This document shows positions 1 to 11,092 of a stretch of DNA of 64,000 nt, piece after piece (position 1 is the first letter of the stretch; every line of letters starts with the position of its first letter). The notes below the pieces were generated by a model. That model was not told where the DNA came from. It was given only the letters and a program-made list of their open reading frames with translations, and did not search any database. The position numbers and the translations under genes were made by a program. This DNA is from Ailurus styani (taxonomy: Eukaryota; Chordata; Mammalia; Carnivora; Ailuridae): NCBI GenBank assembly GCA_002007465.1, contig LNAC01000108.1, forward strand, positions 948,399 to 1,012,398, read 5' to 3'.

Positions 1-36
1 GATATCTATCTGTATCTGTCTGTAAATCTCTTCATA

Positions 37-78
37 TCCATCCATCCATCCATCCATCCATCCATCCATTCATCCATT
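37..78. repeat. (ATCC)n microsatellite
   Basis: About ten copies of the tetranucleotide ATCC, with one ATTC variant, directly readable at the left edge. Confidence 0.9.
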
Positions 79-434
79 TTGTGGCTTGGCTTTCATGACC
101 TCAGTGGTGTCCTTGAAAAACACAGTTTTTAATTTTGATGGGAAAAAAAAAACCCCACCTTATTTTTGTGGTCTATGTTCCTTGTGTTCTAAGAAACCTA
201 TCCCAAGATCATGAATATTTATACTTTTTTCCCCAAGAAACTTGATGTTTTTAGCCTTAGCTTTTATAATTAGGTTCATCATCCACTTCAACTTAGTTTT
301 TGTATATAGTGTAATGTAAGAGTCAAATATATAATTTTGTGTGTGGTATCTAGTTGATTCAACACCATTTATTGAAAAAGATTATTCTTTCTGGTTGATT
401 TACGTCGGTACTTTTGTTGAAAATCAGTTGATCT

Positions 435-652
435 GGGCGCCTGGGTGGCTCAGTGGGTTAAAGCCGCTGCCTTCGGCTCAGGTCATGATCCCAGGGTCCT
501 GGGATCGAGGCCCGCATCGGGCTCTCTGCTCGGCAGGGAGCCTGCTTCCTCCTCTCTCCTCTCTCCTCTCTCTGCCTGCCTCTCTGCCTACTTGTAATCT
601 CTCTCTGTGTCAAACGAATAAATAAAATCTTTAAAAAAAAAAAAAAAAGAAA
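435..652 (+). mobile_element. CAN-SINE (tRNA-Lys derived) with perfect target-site duplication
   Basis: Full head, GC-rich body, CT-rich stretch, AATAAA and A-tail. It is flanked by a perfect 16-bp duplication, gaaaatcagttgatct, at 419-434 and 653-668. The intact duplication and low divergence mark a young insertion. Confidence 0.97.
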
Positions 653-811
653 GAAAATCAGTTGATCTGCGTGTTGGGTCAATTTCTGGACTCACTGTGT
701 TCTGCAGATCTGTGTCTATTCTTAGGCTGATACTGCAGTATCTTGATTAACTTTATATCAAATCAGTTATTCTAAAGTCATTTTTTTCAAAGTTGTTTCA
801 CTATTCTAGGT

Positions 812-947
812 CTTTTTTTTTTTTTTAAGATTTTGTTTATTAGAGAGAGTATGAGCAGTGGGAGGGGGAGAGGGAGAGGAAGACTGCCAGTCTTGATCCC
901 AGAACCCGAAGTCAGATGCTTAACCAACTGAGCCACCCAAGTGCCCC
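812..947 (-). mobile_element. CAN-SINE, antisense
   Basis: T-run, 'aagattttgtttatt', AG-rich body and the reverse-complement head ending in 'gccacccaagtgcccc'. Short middle section, so internally reduced. Confidence 0.9.
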
Positions 948-1779
948 ATACCAGCTCTATTCTTAAACATTGTTTTGTCTGTAGAAGTCCTTTGTATTTA
1001 CATATATATTTTAGAATTAACATATAGATTTATGCAGTTAAGCCACTGGTACTTTGATTGGAATTGCATTATCTGTAGATGTAATTTGGGGGAGAATTGA
1101 CATCTTAAATATATTGAGTCTTCTTATTTAGGTCTTCTATAAATGTCTCATTTCTAGATTATTAAGTTTTAAATAATCTTGTACTTAGTCTATTTTTGCA
1201 CATATTTTATGAAATTTAATATCCCTTTAAAATTTAATAAAATAAAACATATTTTTTGTCTTTCCAACATTTTGCCTGGATTTTTTGTTTGTAGATAAAT
1301 TTATGGACAGCTTTCCCCCACAGAGATAGCGAGTTATTCCTTCCTAATTTAGTGAATAATCATCCTTTCTTTGCTTCCTTGAGATGTATTCCTATTTTTA
1401 TTATATTATAATGATGGAAAATTCTTTTTTCTGGTTTCCAGATGACCTTTATTATCTTTGTAGATATACTCCCTCAGTTTGAGGACCTTCTCTTCCATTT
1501 ATTGTTTGCTCAAAGATTTTTTTTCATGAATGAATATTTAAGTTTTGTCAAATAATTTCTCTTTATCTACTGAGATGGTCATGTTGTTTTTTCTTTTATT
1601 ATGTTATGTGGTGAAATACTGACTTATTTCAGTACTAAACACCACATTGCATTCATGGGATAAATCCTACTTCGTCATGATGTATTATTTGTTTTATGTA
1701 TTTTCATTCAGTTTGCTAATATTTTTAAGTATGCTAGTCTTAAGCACTTATGTTTATGAGGGATATTGGTGTAAAGTTC

Positions 1780-1973
1780 CTTTTTTTTAATTAAAGATTT
1801 TATTTATGTATTCGGAGGGACAGATTTTGAATTGGGGAGGAGCAGAGGGAGTGGAGCAAGCAGACTCCTTGCTGAGCATGGGGCCCCATGCAGGGCTTGA
1901 TCCACGACGCTGAGATCATGACCTGAGCTGAAATCAAGAGTCGGATGCTTCACTGACTGAGCCATCCAGGCTT
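1780..1973 (-). mobile_element. CAN-SINE, antisense
   Basis: Starts in a T-run and 'aaagattttatttatg', ends in a degraded head 'gccatccagg'. It interrupts the old L1; a short 'aagttc' repeat flanks it. Confidence 0.88.
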
Positions 1974-2497
1974 TGCAAGTTCTCTTTTGTAATGTCTTTT
2001 TTGGTTCTGGTTGCAGAGTAATACTAGCTTTATAAAATTAGGAAGTATTCCTTTCTCTTATATTTACTGAAAGAATTCATGTAAGATGGGCATTGCATTT
2101 CATTAAATGTTTAATTTACTAGTAATTTGGGCCTGGTGCTATTCAGATTTCCTTTTTCTTCTGTGTCTAGTTTGGCAGTTTGCACTTTTCAAGGCATATC
2201 CTATAAGTCAGCATAGTTGAATAGAACTTTGCATGATGATGGAAGTATTCTGTATGCACACTATTAAAGTATAGTAACCACTAGCTCCTGGTGGCATTTG
2301 AACATTTGAAGTGTCATGAGTGCAGAACTGAAGTTTTAATTTAATTTAAATAGACATAGGTGGCTGGTGGCTTCCTGTATTGGACAGTGAAGATCTAAGC
2401 TGCCAAATTTATTTCCATAAAGTTCTTAATTTTTAAATGTATTGTCATTCAGTTGTTCATTGTATTTTAAAATCTATTCTTAATTAAGTTGTTTATA

Positions 2498-2683
2498 GTT
2501 TTTTAAAGATTGTATTTATTTATTTGAGAGTGTGTGTCCAAGAGTATGAGCAGGGGGAGGGGCAGAGGGAGAACCAGATTCCCCACTTAGCACAATTCCA
2601 ATGCAAGACTTGATCCCAGGATTCTGGGATCATGAAATGAGCTGAAGGCAGATGTTGAGCCAACTGTGCCACCCAGGTGCCTC
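2498..2683 (-). mobile_element. CAN-SINE, antisense
   Basis: T-run plus 'aaagattgtatttattt' tail, AG-rich body and head 'gccacccaggtgcctc'. 'gtttata' occurs on both sides as a short duplication. Confidence 0.9.
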
Positions 2684-2810
2684 TGTTTATATAATATTTT
2701 CTTACTTTATTTTTAGTCTATGAAATTTTTACTGCTGTACTTTCATTCCTGATACTAGTAATTTTTTGTTCTCTCTCTCCCAACTTCATATTAATTTTTT
2801 TATTAACATT

Positions 2811-2991
2811 TTTTTAAGATTTTATTTATTTATTTGACAGAATACAAGCAGGCGGAGCAGCAGGCAGAGGGAGAGGGAGAAGCAGGCGCCCCATGGAGCA
2901 GGGAGCCGGATGTGGGGCTTGATCCCAGGACCCTGGATAATAACCTGAGCTGAAGGCAGCCGCCCAACTAGCTGAGCCGCCCAGGCGCCCC
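2811..2991 (-). mobile_element. CAN-SINE, antisense
   Basis: Complete antisense copy ending 'gccgcccaggcgcccc'. It is flanked by an imperfect 'ttattaaca' / 'ttattgaca' duplication. Confidence 0.93.
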
Positions 2992-3490
2992 TTATTGACA
3001 TATTTAATTGTGAAATACACATAAACTAAAATTTACCATCTTAGCTTTTTTTTATTGAGAGAGAGAGAGAGAGAGAATCTTAAGCAGTTCCACCCCTGAC
3101 ACATGAGCCTGATCATCGCCTGAGCCGAAATCAAGAGTTGGATGCTTTACCAACTGAGCCACCATACCTAGATCTTAGCCATTTTTAAGTGTATAATTCA
3201 GTGATGTTAGGTACACTGGCATTGTTGTGAAACCAATCTGCATAACATTTTCCATCTTGCAAAACTGAAACTGATACCTGTTAAATAATAACTCCCCATT
3301 TCTCCTCCCTCTAGCTGTGTCACCCACCCTTCTACTTTCTATGAATTTGACTACTCTGGGTACCTCATACAAGCAGACTCATACTATGTTTATGTTTTTA
3401 TGACTGGCTTATTTCACTTAACATAATATCCTCAAGGTTAATCCATGTTGTAGCCTGTGCCAGAATTTCCTTCCTTTGCAATTAGTAAAA
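2992..3490 (-). mobile_element. Old L1 3' end, antisense, split by a SINE
   Basis: Typical L1 3'-end text read antisense ('gaaatacacataaactaaaa', 'gtgtataattcagtgatg', 'ggcttatttcacttaacata'). The SINE at 3046-3171 splits it. The same 3'-end type recurs at 62150. Confidence 0.85.
3046..3171 (-). mobile_element. Short CAN-SINE inside the L1 3' end
   Basis: GA-repeat, 'gatcatcgcctgagcc' and degraded head. The 8-bp duplication atcttagc sits at 3038-3045 and 3172-3179, and the L1 text resumes directly after it. Confidence 0.9.
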
Positions 3491-3593
3491 TTGGTGTATC
3501 CTGTGTTTAATGAGCTCATAAGAGTAACAGTGATATTATAATTTTACTGATGCTATCAAGGGTAAAAAAGTACAAGTGACTCTGTACAGTTTT

Positions 3594-3595
3594 TT

Positions 3596-3628
<33 letters not shown>

Positions 3629-3832
3629 ATTTTTTTTTTTAAGATTTTATTTATTCATTTGACACACAGAGAGAGATTACAAGTAGGCAGAAAGGCAGGA
3701 GAGAGAGAGGAGAGAGGAGGAAGCAGGCTCCCTGCTGAGCAGAGAGCCCGATGCGGGCCTCGATCCCAGGACCCTGGGATCATGACCTGAGCCGAAGGCC
3801 GCGGCTTTAACCCACTGAGCCACCCAGGCGCC
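3594..3832 (-). mobile_element. Young CAN-SINE, antisense, long variable T-rich tail
   Basis: Duplication ctctgtacagtttt at 3580-3593 and 3833-3846. The tail (3591-3645) has grown into an irregular T/ATTTT run before 'aagattttatttattc'. Head 'gccacccaggcgccct' is intact. Confidence 0.96.
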
Positions 3833-4320
3833 CTCTGTACAGTTTTATAGCTCTTTAAATGATTGTTTTAAAATGGCAATTTTTTCTGGCTATAAGGAGT
3901 AGGATAAAAAATTAGGTTTAGGACCTTACCAGATCCTGGTTATCTCATAGAAAGGGATTATCAGCTGATTGTGGTGGGCAAGAAGGGAGAGCAGATGAAA
4001 ATTAAAAGTTTCATTTTATAAATAATATAACCATGTTACAGAAGTTTTGGAATTAGAAGGAAGAATAGCAGGAATGTATAACTATAGATTAGGACACAGC
4101 TGGAACTATTTCCTCATACCTCTGTGGCATTGTGCTTCTGGAACTATTGGCATAAACTACTTTTACTTTTATTCTTTTTAAAAAATTTCATTGTATTCTG
4201 CTTCCAAAAATAATATGCTCTGAAATATTGAAATATAAAAACATGTAAATATTTTACTTCATTAAAATGTATGATATTCTGTTATAGTGATATGTTTTAG
4301 TTTTAATAGACCTTGGACAG

Positions 4321-4517
4321 TTTTTTTTTAAAGATTTTATTTATTTGACAGAGTGAGAGAGAGACAGGGAGAGAGAGAACACAAATAGGGGGAGTGGGAG
4401 AGGGAGAAGCAGGCTCCCCGCCGAGCAGGGAGCCCTATGCGGGACTCAATCCCGGGACCCTGGGATCATGACCTGAGCCGAAGGCAGACACTTAACGACT
4501 GAGCCACCTAGGCTCCC
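4321..4517 (-). mobile_element. CAN-SINE, antisense
   Basis: Duplication accttggacag at 4310-4320 and 4518-4528; complete body with head 'gccacctaggctccc'. Confidence 0.95.
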
Positions 4518-4557
4518 ACCTTGGACAGTTTTTATGTCAATTGTGAATGTGTCAATT

Positions 4558-4740
4558 ATTTCATTTTATTGTATTGTATTCGACAGAAAGCATATAAGTA
4601 GGGGGAGTGGAAGGCAGAGGGAGAGGGAGAAGCAGACACCCTGTTGAGCAGGGAACCTGATGCAGGGGCTCTATCCCAGGACTCTGGGATCCTGACATGA
4701 GCCAAAGGCAGATGCTTAACTGACTGAGGCCCCCAGGGAC
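4558..4740 (-). mobile_element. Diverged CAN-SINE, antisense
   Basis: AG-rich body, 'gatcctgacatgagcc' and a degraded head around 4725-4740. Older than its neighbours; borders approximate. Confidence 0.8.
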
Positions 4741-4749
4741 TTCAGTTTT

Positions 4750-4972
4750 TGGGTGTTTTTTTGTTTTTTTGTTTTTTGTTTTTTGTTTTTTTTTTTAAAG
4801 AGAAAGAGTGCATGAAGGTGGGAGAGGCAGAGAGAGAGAGAGAGAAAAAATCTTTAGTAGACTGTGTTGAGCAGAAGCCTCATGCGAGGCTCGATCTCAC
4901 TATCCTAAGATCGTGACCTGAGCTGAAATCAAGACTCAGTCATTCAACAGACTGAGCCACCCATGCACCCCT
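4750..4972 (-). mobile_element. CAN-SINE, antisense, with GTTTT-rich tail
   Basis: The tail is a (GTTTTTT)n run at 4750-4795, followed by the AG-rich body and head 'gccacccatgcacccc'. 'cagttt' occurs on both sides. Confidence 0.87.
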
Positions 4973-5020
4973 GCATGTTTCAGTTTGTAGATATTGCTGC
5001 TTTCTTGATAATTACTTTTA

Positions 5021-5302
5021 TTTATTTACTTATTTTTTTAAAAGATTTTATGTATTTATTTGACAGAGAGATAGCACAAGTAAGCAGAGCAGCAGGCAGC
5101 GGGAGAGAAGGAGGCTCTCTGCAGCAGAAGAGGGATTTTTAAAAAAATATTTTTATTTATTTATTTGAGAGAGAGAGAGAGAGAGGTCACAAGTAGGCAG
5201 AGAGAGAGCAGGGAGCCCAATGCAGGGCTCAATCCGAGGACCCTGGAATCATGACCTAAGCCGAAGGCAGCCGCCTAACCAACTGAGCCACCCAGGCGTC
5301 CC
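5021..5302 (-). mobile_element. Dimeric CAN-SINE: full unit plus head-less unit between one duplication
   Basis: 5021-5135 is tail and body of one copy without a head; 5136-5302 is a full copy with head 'gccacccaggcgtccc'. One imperfect duplication, gat[a/c]attactttta, flanks the pair (5007-5020 and 5303-5316), so both appear to have entered as one unit. Confidence 0.8.
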
Positions 5303-6069
5303 GATCATTACTTTTAGAGCACTGTAAATATCAGTGAACATTCAAAAAAGTAGTCTGTTGTCTTTAGTTGTCCTCAGTGAAGAACAAATGGTTGTTTTAT
5401 AAGGTGTTTTATAATGTGCTTTAGAATCACATTTTTTTACCTTAATAGTGTACAGAGTAGGCTGTTGAAATTGATCATATGTAACTAATTTCTGTCAGAG
5501 GTATTTCAAGTGTCAGCATTTCTTGGTCACCTTTTAGTAATAAAATCATTTAGTTATAAAATCAAATTGTTCTGAATATTCCCCTGGTTTCAAACTCTTT
5601 TTCCCCTATGGGAACATATAAAAGCAAAAATTAGTGAAAGTAAGTTCTGTGAATCTCACCTATGAGTCTCATCTCTCCTTACTGAATGTGTAGAGGTTAC
5701 AATGGCATACTTGAATAGTTCCACAATAACAACACATAATCAAATGAAAACAAGCAAAGAGAGCTATAATTTTCACTTGGGACTTCTTGAGGAAATTCAT
5801 TCATATTCCTTAGGACTTAACATGGATTGTTGCTGGTTGATCTGACTTTGGTAAATGGTTCATCTCTGGTGTGGTAGGGCATTCATTGATTCATCTTTGT
5901 TGGTAGAAGGTTCAGTGGGCTGGGTTAGTAGGGTGTTTTGTCAAAGAAATTGAACCATCTGATAAGGAGTTTGACTTGATGAATCTGAAGATTTCTTTCA
6001 ACTTCTGGGTGCAGTGATTTATTATCTGCATAGTTTATTTATGCCTGGTTCATGAAAAACTGGAGCCTG

Positions 6070-6300
6070 TTATTCAAGGTGTGGTCTCTGGATCAGCAAT
6101 ATTAGCATCACCTGGGAGTATGTGAGAACTCAAATTCTGGCTCTCATCCTTGACCTACAGAACCAGAATCTTTGGGAGGTATTGTGGAACTCAGGTATAT
6201 ATTTCTAATAAGGACACCGAGAGAGTGTGATGACCAATAATCACTGATTAGGCTTTGCTTTAGCTCAGTGATCCTCAAGCATTTCTGTGCATTAGAAGCA
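6070..6300 (+). mobile_element. MER5A-like hAT MITE relic
   Basis: 'aaggtgtggtctctggatca' followed by 'agcatcacctggga' and 'cagaaccagaatctttggga' matches the MER5A pattern of ancient hAT-Charlie elements. The right end is diverged. Confidence 0.7.
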
Positions 6301-6329
6301 AAATTATCTAGGAGTGCTTGTTTTTGTTT

Positions 6330-6560
6330 TGTTTTTAAATTCTTTAAAGTGAGATAAAATTCACATATAACATTGCATTAGTTTTAGATCTACAGTATAT
6401 TGTTTTATATATGTATTGTAAAATGATTACTGCAATAAGTTAATATCCATTGCCAGTTATTTAAACTTTGAAACACATATAGAAATATATTTTACATGGA
6501 GACCTACGTGTATACAAGCATTTTCTGTAGTATTACTTACTGTCACTCTGAATGATGCAC
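6330..6560 (-). mobile_element. Possible old L1 3'-end fragment
   Basis: 'agtgagataaaattcacat' followed by a further AT-rich stretch resembles diverged antisense L1 3' sequence. Weak support. Confidence 0.35.
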
Positions 6561-6580
6561 TTTGTTTTCTATTCTAGCCT

Positions 6581-6690
6581 TTTGTTTTTGTTTTTTTTTA
6601 AAGTAATTTCCATGCCCACCGTGGGGCTTGAACTCACAACCCTGAGATCAAGAGTCACATGCTGTACTCACTGAGCCAGCCAGGTGCCTC
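6581..6690 (-). mobile_element. Short CAN-SINE (head-only type), antisense
   Basis: About 110 bp: T-run, 'cgtggggcttgaactcacaa', 'gatcaagagtcacatgct', head 'gccagccaggtgcctc'. Imperfect 14-bp duplication ttct[a/g]ttctagcct at 6567-6580 and 6691-6704. This short form keeps a clear tRNA-like head. Confidence 0.92.
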
Positions 6691-6704
6691 TTCTGTTCTA
6701 GCCT

Positions 6705-7408
6705 ATTAAAAAACAATTTCCTGGCCCTGGCTCACTAATGGGCAATACCTGCAGGTTGAAAGAACATTGGATTGTTGTATTCTAATTATTATCCCATTTC
6801 CATGAAAAGTTTTCTGTTGGTTACTGGCTTATTAACAGCCAACGTTGCTTTTCAGCTTAGGATTATATATGTGAATTACCATTCTTGTGTTAATGTAAGT
6901 GTGCCCTAACGACCATCAGGGTCTGTCAATAAGGGCGGAAGTTAGAACGACTGTTGAAAAGCAGCTAGTAGTTTCAGACAAAGCCACATAAATTCAGCTG
7001 TTGGTGAAGTGCATGTTTACCAAGAGTCAGTTGTTTCCAAACCCATTTCTTTTAGTAATACTTGTCATTGTAATTGTATGATTTAAATTGTTTTTACGCT
7101 AATGAAATTTACTCTGAAAAACGAGTTGTTTCTGTGAATAAATGCTTTGGGAAAATTTAGTAGGTAAGTCAGTAAAAACATGGAGGTGCAAATGTCTTTA
7201 TTTTGTCATTCTGCTTTAAAGAAACCCAAATTGCAATCATGAACTTTGTATTATGGATGGGACTTGCAAGAAAGAATTCAAATTAGCACACACCTTTTGC
7301 AAGTCTTGGTTGATCATCAAATGATTGGCCAATGTGCCTTTATGTATCCCAAATAAAAATAAATGATTGATTTTTTTAATGATTCCTGACTTTATTGGAT
7401 TTTAACTA
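6705..7408. other. Repeat-free intronic block, candidate regulatory sequence
   Basis: I recognise no repeat here, between two SINE-bearing stretches. It holds the palindrome attggccaat at 7324-7333 (two opposed CCAAT motifs) and a 'gggcggaagtta' site near 6934-6945 that includes an ETS-type GGAA core. Whether it is conserved cannot be judged from one sequence. Confidence 0.35.
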
Positions 7409-7423
7409 TTAAATTACATTCTT

Positions 7424-7614
7424 TTTTTTTTTAAAGATTTTATTTATTTATTTCACAGAGGGAGAGAGATCACAAGGAGGCAGAGAGGCAGGCAGAGAGA
7501 GAGAGGGGGAAGCAGGCTCCTCGCTGAGCAGGGAGCCCGATGCAGGCCTCGATCCCAGGATCCTGAGATCATGACCTGAGCCGAAAGCAGAGGCTTTAAC
7601 CCACCCAGGCGCCC
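7424..7614 (-). mobile_element. CAN-SINE, antisense, perfect duplication
   Basis: Perfect 15-bp duplication ttaaattacattctt at 7409-7423 and 7615-7629. The head is shortened: 'actgag' is missing before 'ccacccaggcgccc'. Confidence 0.96.
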
Positions 7615-7629
7615 TTAAATTACATTCTT

Positions 7630-8500
7630 GATCTTATAGTTCAGTGAGGCTTTTATTATTGAGGAAATTATATTTTATTGAGTAACAATCATGTCTTAGA
7701 AATATCTCAGTGACAAAATGCTAATTTAACCTTTTATTTAAAACGAACCAAGATTACCTCCTTTTATGCTTATTGTTACTTGTTTTACATTCTTCAGAGT
7801 TTGTTTTCTTTTGATTCTTTTTTTTAATATAAGAGAGAAAAGCAACCTTAGAATTGCTGGAGAACCATGATTTCTAAAGTTAAAATTATAATTAACTTTA
7901 CTTTATTTCTGAAAATTATGCTTTGATTAAAAGCAAAAATGTATGAAGTCATCAAGTAATACATTGGCAATGAAAGTAACAGCCCTTTTGCAATGTTCAG
8001 TTACATGTTTATTGCATTTCTTAGTTGGTATTTGTACCTTCATTTTAAGGTACATTGGTTCTTAGGTATAGCATAGAAATATCAGTATGCCTCTTAAAGC
8101 AATGACTAAGCAGGAGGACCAGGAGTAAAAGCTGACCTGGCATCATGAAATTTACTTGCAGTATCAAACAAAAATATTGTACTTAAATTGCTTTAAATAA
8201 CTTTCATTCTCCTTTCAAAAAGTCTTATAACTTACTTGCACTTAGCACATTTACTCGTATCATCCTTTATAAAGGAAGTTTATGTACTGATCATCTCCCC
8301 TGTTGCACAGATTTTCCTTCCGAACTCATTAGTTCCTCTTTATTGGATCATTCCCATGAGTATACCACAAGCTGTAATATTCTCCAACTTAAAAAAGAAA
8401 GAAACAAAAAAAAACCCAACAACTCACCAGAAAGTAAAAAAATAACAAGGAAAACAAAAATACAAAGTCAGAAAAAGTCTTTACTGCAGATTACAATCCA
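7630..8500. other. AT-rich intron sequence, nothing recognised
   Basis: No repeat family or coding signal was recognised. There is an A-rich patch at 8390-8480. Confidence 0.5.
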
Positions 8501-8506
8501 GTTTCT

Positions 8507-8699
8507 GTTTTTTTTTTTTTTTAAAGATTTTATTTATTTATTTGACAGAGAGAGAGCACAAGTAGGCAGAGCGGCAGGCAGAGGGAGAATCAGGTTCTCT
8601 GTGGAGCAGGGAGCCTGATATGGGACTCGATCCCAGGACCCTGGGATCACGACCTGAGCTGAAGGCAGCAGCTTAATCGACTCGGCTACCCAGGCGCCC
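8507..8699 (-). mobile_element. CAN-SINE, antisense
   Basis: T-run, 'aaagattttatttattta', AG-rich body and head 'gctacccaggcgccct'. Confidence 0.95.
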
Positions 8700-8947
8700 T
8701 ATTTTCTTTATTTTAGAGCAAAATTCTTTTGGAGAGTTTTCTGTACTTAAGGTTCCTCATTTGGTCTTCTCTGTTGGGATCACCCCACTCTAGCTTGTAC
8801 ACTTATTTTTCCACTGATAAAGCTCTTGTCAAATTAGAAGTTCATTTCCACCTTACCAATATTAATAATCATTCCCAATCTTCATTTTATGTGTTATCTC
8901 AGCTGCTTTTGTTACGGTTGGTCAGGCCTGCCTTTCTTTCTTTCTTT

Positions 8948-9133
8948 TTTTTTTTTTAAGATTTATTCATTTTTTTGACAGAGAGAGATTACAAGTAGGC
9001 AGAGAGGCAGGCAGAGAGAGAGGAGGAAGCAGGCTCCCTGCAAGCCTGACATGAGGCTTGATCCCAGGACCCTGAGATCATGACCTGAGCTGAAGGCAGA
9101 GGCTTTAACCCACTGAGCCACTCAGGCACCCAG
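8948..9133 (-). mobile_element. CAN-SINE inside the L2
   Basis: T-run after (CTTT)n, AG body, head 'gccactcaggcaccc'. 'aggcc...tttctt' repeats on both sides. Confidence 0.93.
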
Positions 9134-9567
9134 GTAAGGCCTTTCTTGTTGAACAACTTCCTTCACTTAGCTTCTTTGACATCAGTCACCTAGTTTTCCT
9201 CCTGCCTCATTGGCTGTTGCGTCTTAGTTCCTTTTCCTGATTCCTTCCTTCCTCCAGATTTCTAATGTTGAAGAAGACTCTTTTTAGCTCTTTTCCATCC
9301 ATAGTAAATAAGTTTGCTAGGTGTTCTCATCTAGTTCCATTAATTTTAAGTACCATCTCTTCATTGATTCCCAAATATATATGTCATTGCATCTCTAGTT
9401 GAAGATTTAATAAAGTTCTCAAAGTTAACAGACCCAAGACCAAGTTACCCTTTTCCTGTCTGTTCCTCCCTTAGTGTTCCCGTCTCAAGAAATGATACCC
9501 TGTTGTGTTAACCTTTGCTTCTTTCATATCCAGCTTCTTATATATTGGGAAATGCCACTAACCTTTA

Positions 9568-9740
9568 TTTTTTTTTTAATTTTTTTGAGATTTTTTATTT
9601 ATTTGACAGACACACACAGCAAGAGAGGGAACACAAGCAGGGGGAGTGGGAGAGGGAGATGTATGGCTTAATCCCAGGACCCTGGGATCATGACCTGAGC
9701 CGAAGGCAGATGCCCAATGACTGAGCCACCCAGGCGCCCC
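9568..9740 (-). mobile_element. CAN-SINE inside the L2
   Basis: Antisense copy ending 'gccacccaggcgcccc'. The duplication 'taaccttta' lies immediately before the T-run and after the head, and the L2 text continues across. Confidence 0.95.
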
Positions 9741-11092
9741 TAACCTTTAAAATATACTCAAATCTGACTGTTTCTCCCCACATTCACCAGTACTATACTG
9801 GCCTTAGCCACCAATTTTTCCTTGGATTATTGGCAGTAGTCTCTGTTCTTCCTGCTTCCATTCTTCATTCCCTGTAACATTTAACAGCCTTACAGAAGTC
9901 ATACAGAAGCTGGGGTGATCCTTGTAAAATATAAATCATGTTAATCCCTCTTCAGGATCTATTAATGACTTCCTTTCACACTTGAATATATTGCATTTTT
10001 TTTCCCTCTGGTCTGCAAATTCGTAATAGACCTATTCTCTGGCTTTTTCTCTCTTCTCATTTTTTTAGCACTCTGCCTCTCACTCATTCAGTTCCAGCCA
10101 TATGGTCCTTGCTTTTCCTCACATATGCCAAGCATGTTCACAGGGTCTAACAGCTAGGATTCTTACATGAGAAATTTATGCTTTCAAGTGTTATACTCGC
10201 TTCTGTGATCCCCAAATAAATGTAGTGTCATGTAGATTTAGGCTGTGAAAAACAAACTGTTCTCTTTTGTTTGATTATTTGGGCCTCAAGGATGAGTAGA
10301 TTTCTTGTCCAGTTAATTATGTTATCTTAATAATAACTAGTACTTACGTTTTAACCTCATTAAGATTTGTTCAGCCTACAGATCTCTTATGTAATAACTA
10401 GCAAAATTTCAAATTCAGATTAGATGCTTTGTTAAAAATTGTTGTCTTTGAAGAAGCTTTAAATCTCAAGTGCGTTTTCAAATAAGGACAAAAAATTTGT
10501 TTTCAATAAATGATAGATACATGTACTTCAAAACTCAAAAGATACAAAAGTGGTGCTTTAAAAAGTTGGTCTTTCTGTCTTCTAGCTACCCAATTATGAT
10601 ATTCATAGAAAATCTATGGAAGATATTTTTATATATAAATAATTACATATGCACATAAATTTTTAAAAAATATATCAGTGATAGCCTCATGCATATATAT
10701 AGTCTTTGTCACTTAGATATTTTTACTTAATTAACCTGGGAAACTCCTATAAAGCTACCTCATTCTGTTTTATGACCACCTAATATAATATTGTAGGTAT
10801 GTATTGTAATTAATTTAGCCTCATTGATGAATAGATAGACTGTTTCCAGTCTTTGCTTCTATAGATTTTTTTTATAGTTCTCTTGCAAGATTATATCTAT
10901 AGGATTAATAAAACATTGTATATTAACTGTACTGGAATTAAAAATGAATAAAGATTATATCTGTAGGATAAAATCTTAGAAATTGAAATGCTGGCTCAAA
11001 GGTATTAGTCTATTTAAAGTACCATATATATCACCTGGTTCTTTGATTAGGATTGTACTAGTTTATACTCTTACCAATGGTATTGGATGGTA

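Larger units (their letters stand above)
150..2150 (-). mobile_element. Old L1 (L1M-type) ORF2 fragment, antisense to ZMYM4
   Basis: Diverged reverse-transcribed text of L1 ORF2 runs right to left, including the 'caccatttattgaaaaaga' block at 362-380 and the 'gggataaatcctacttcgtc' block near 1658. It is broken by SINEs at 435, 812 and 1780, so it is older than they are. The borders are approximate and no open frame survives. Confidence 0.75.
8720..10160 (+). mobile_element. L2 LINE relic, sense, broken by two SINEs
   Basis: Diverged L2 text can be followed in order: 'aagtaccatctcttcattga' (9349), 'caaatctgactgtttctccc', 'actggccttagccacca', 'gggtgatccttgtaaaata', 'cactctgcctctcactcatt' and 'cacatatgccaagcatgttc'. 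SINEs at 8948 and 9568 split it. Borders approximate. Confidence 0.75.

Noticed and set aside
341..625. Open frames encoding a repeated G-W-L-S-G-L-K-P-L peptide (also 28474-28677, 45942-46280 and minus-strand copies)
   Set aside because: They are translations of the CAN-SINE head and recur wherever a young copy lies; not a gene family.
6600..6690. tRNA gene or tRNA pseudogene
   Set aside because: The tRNA-like head belongs to a short CAN-SINE with A-tail and target duplication; no tRNA ends or clean cloverleaf.
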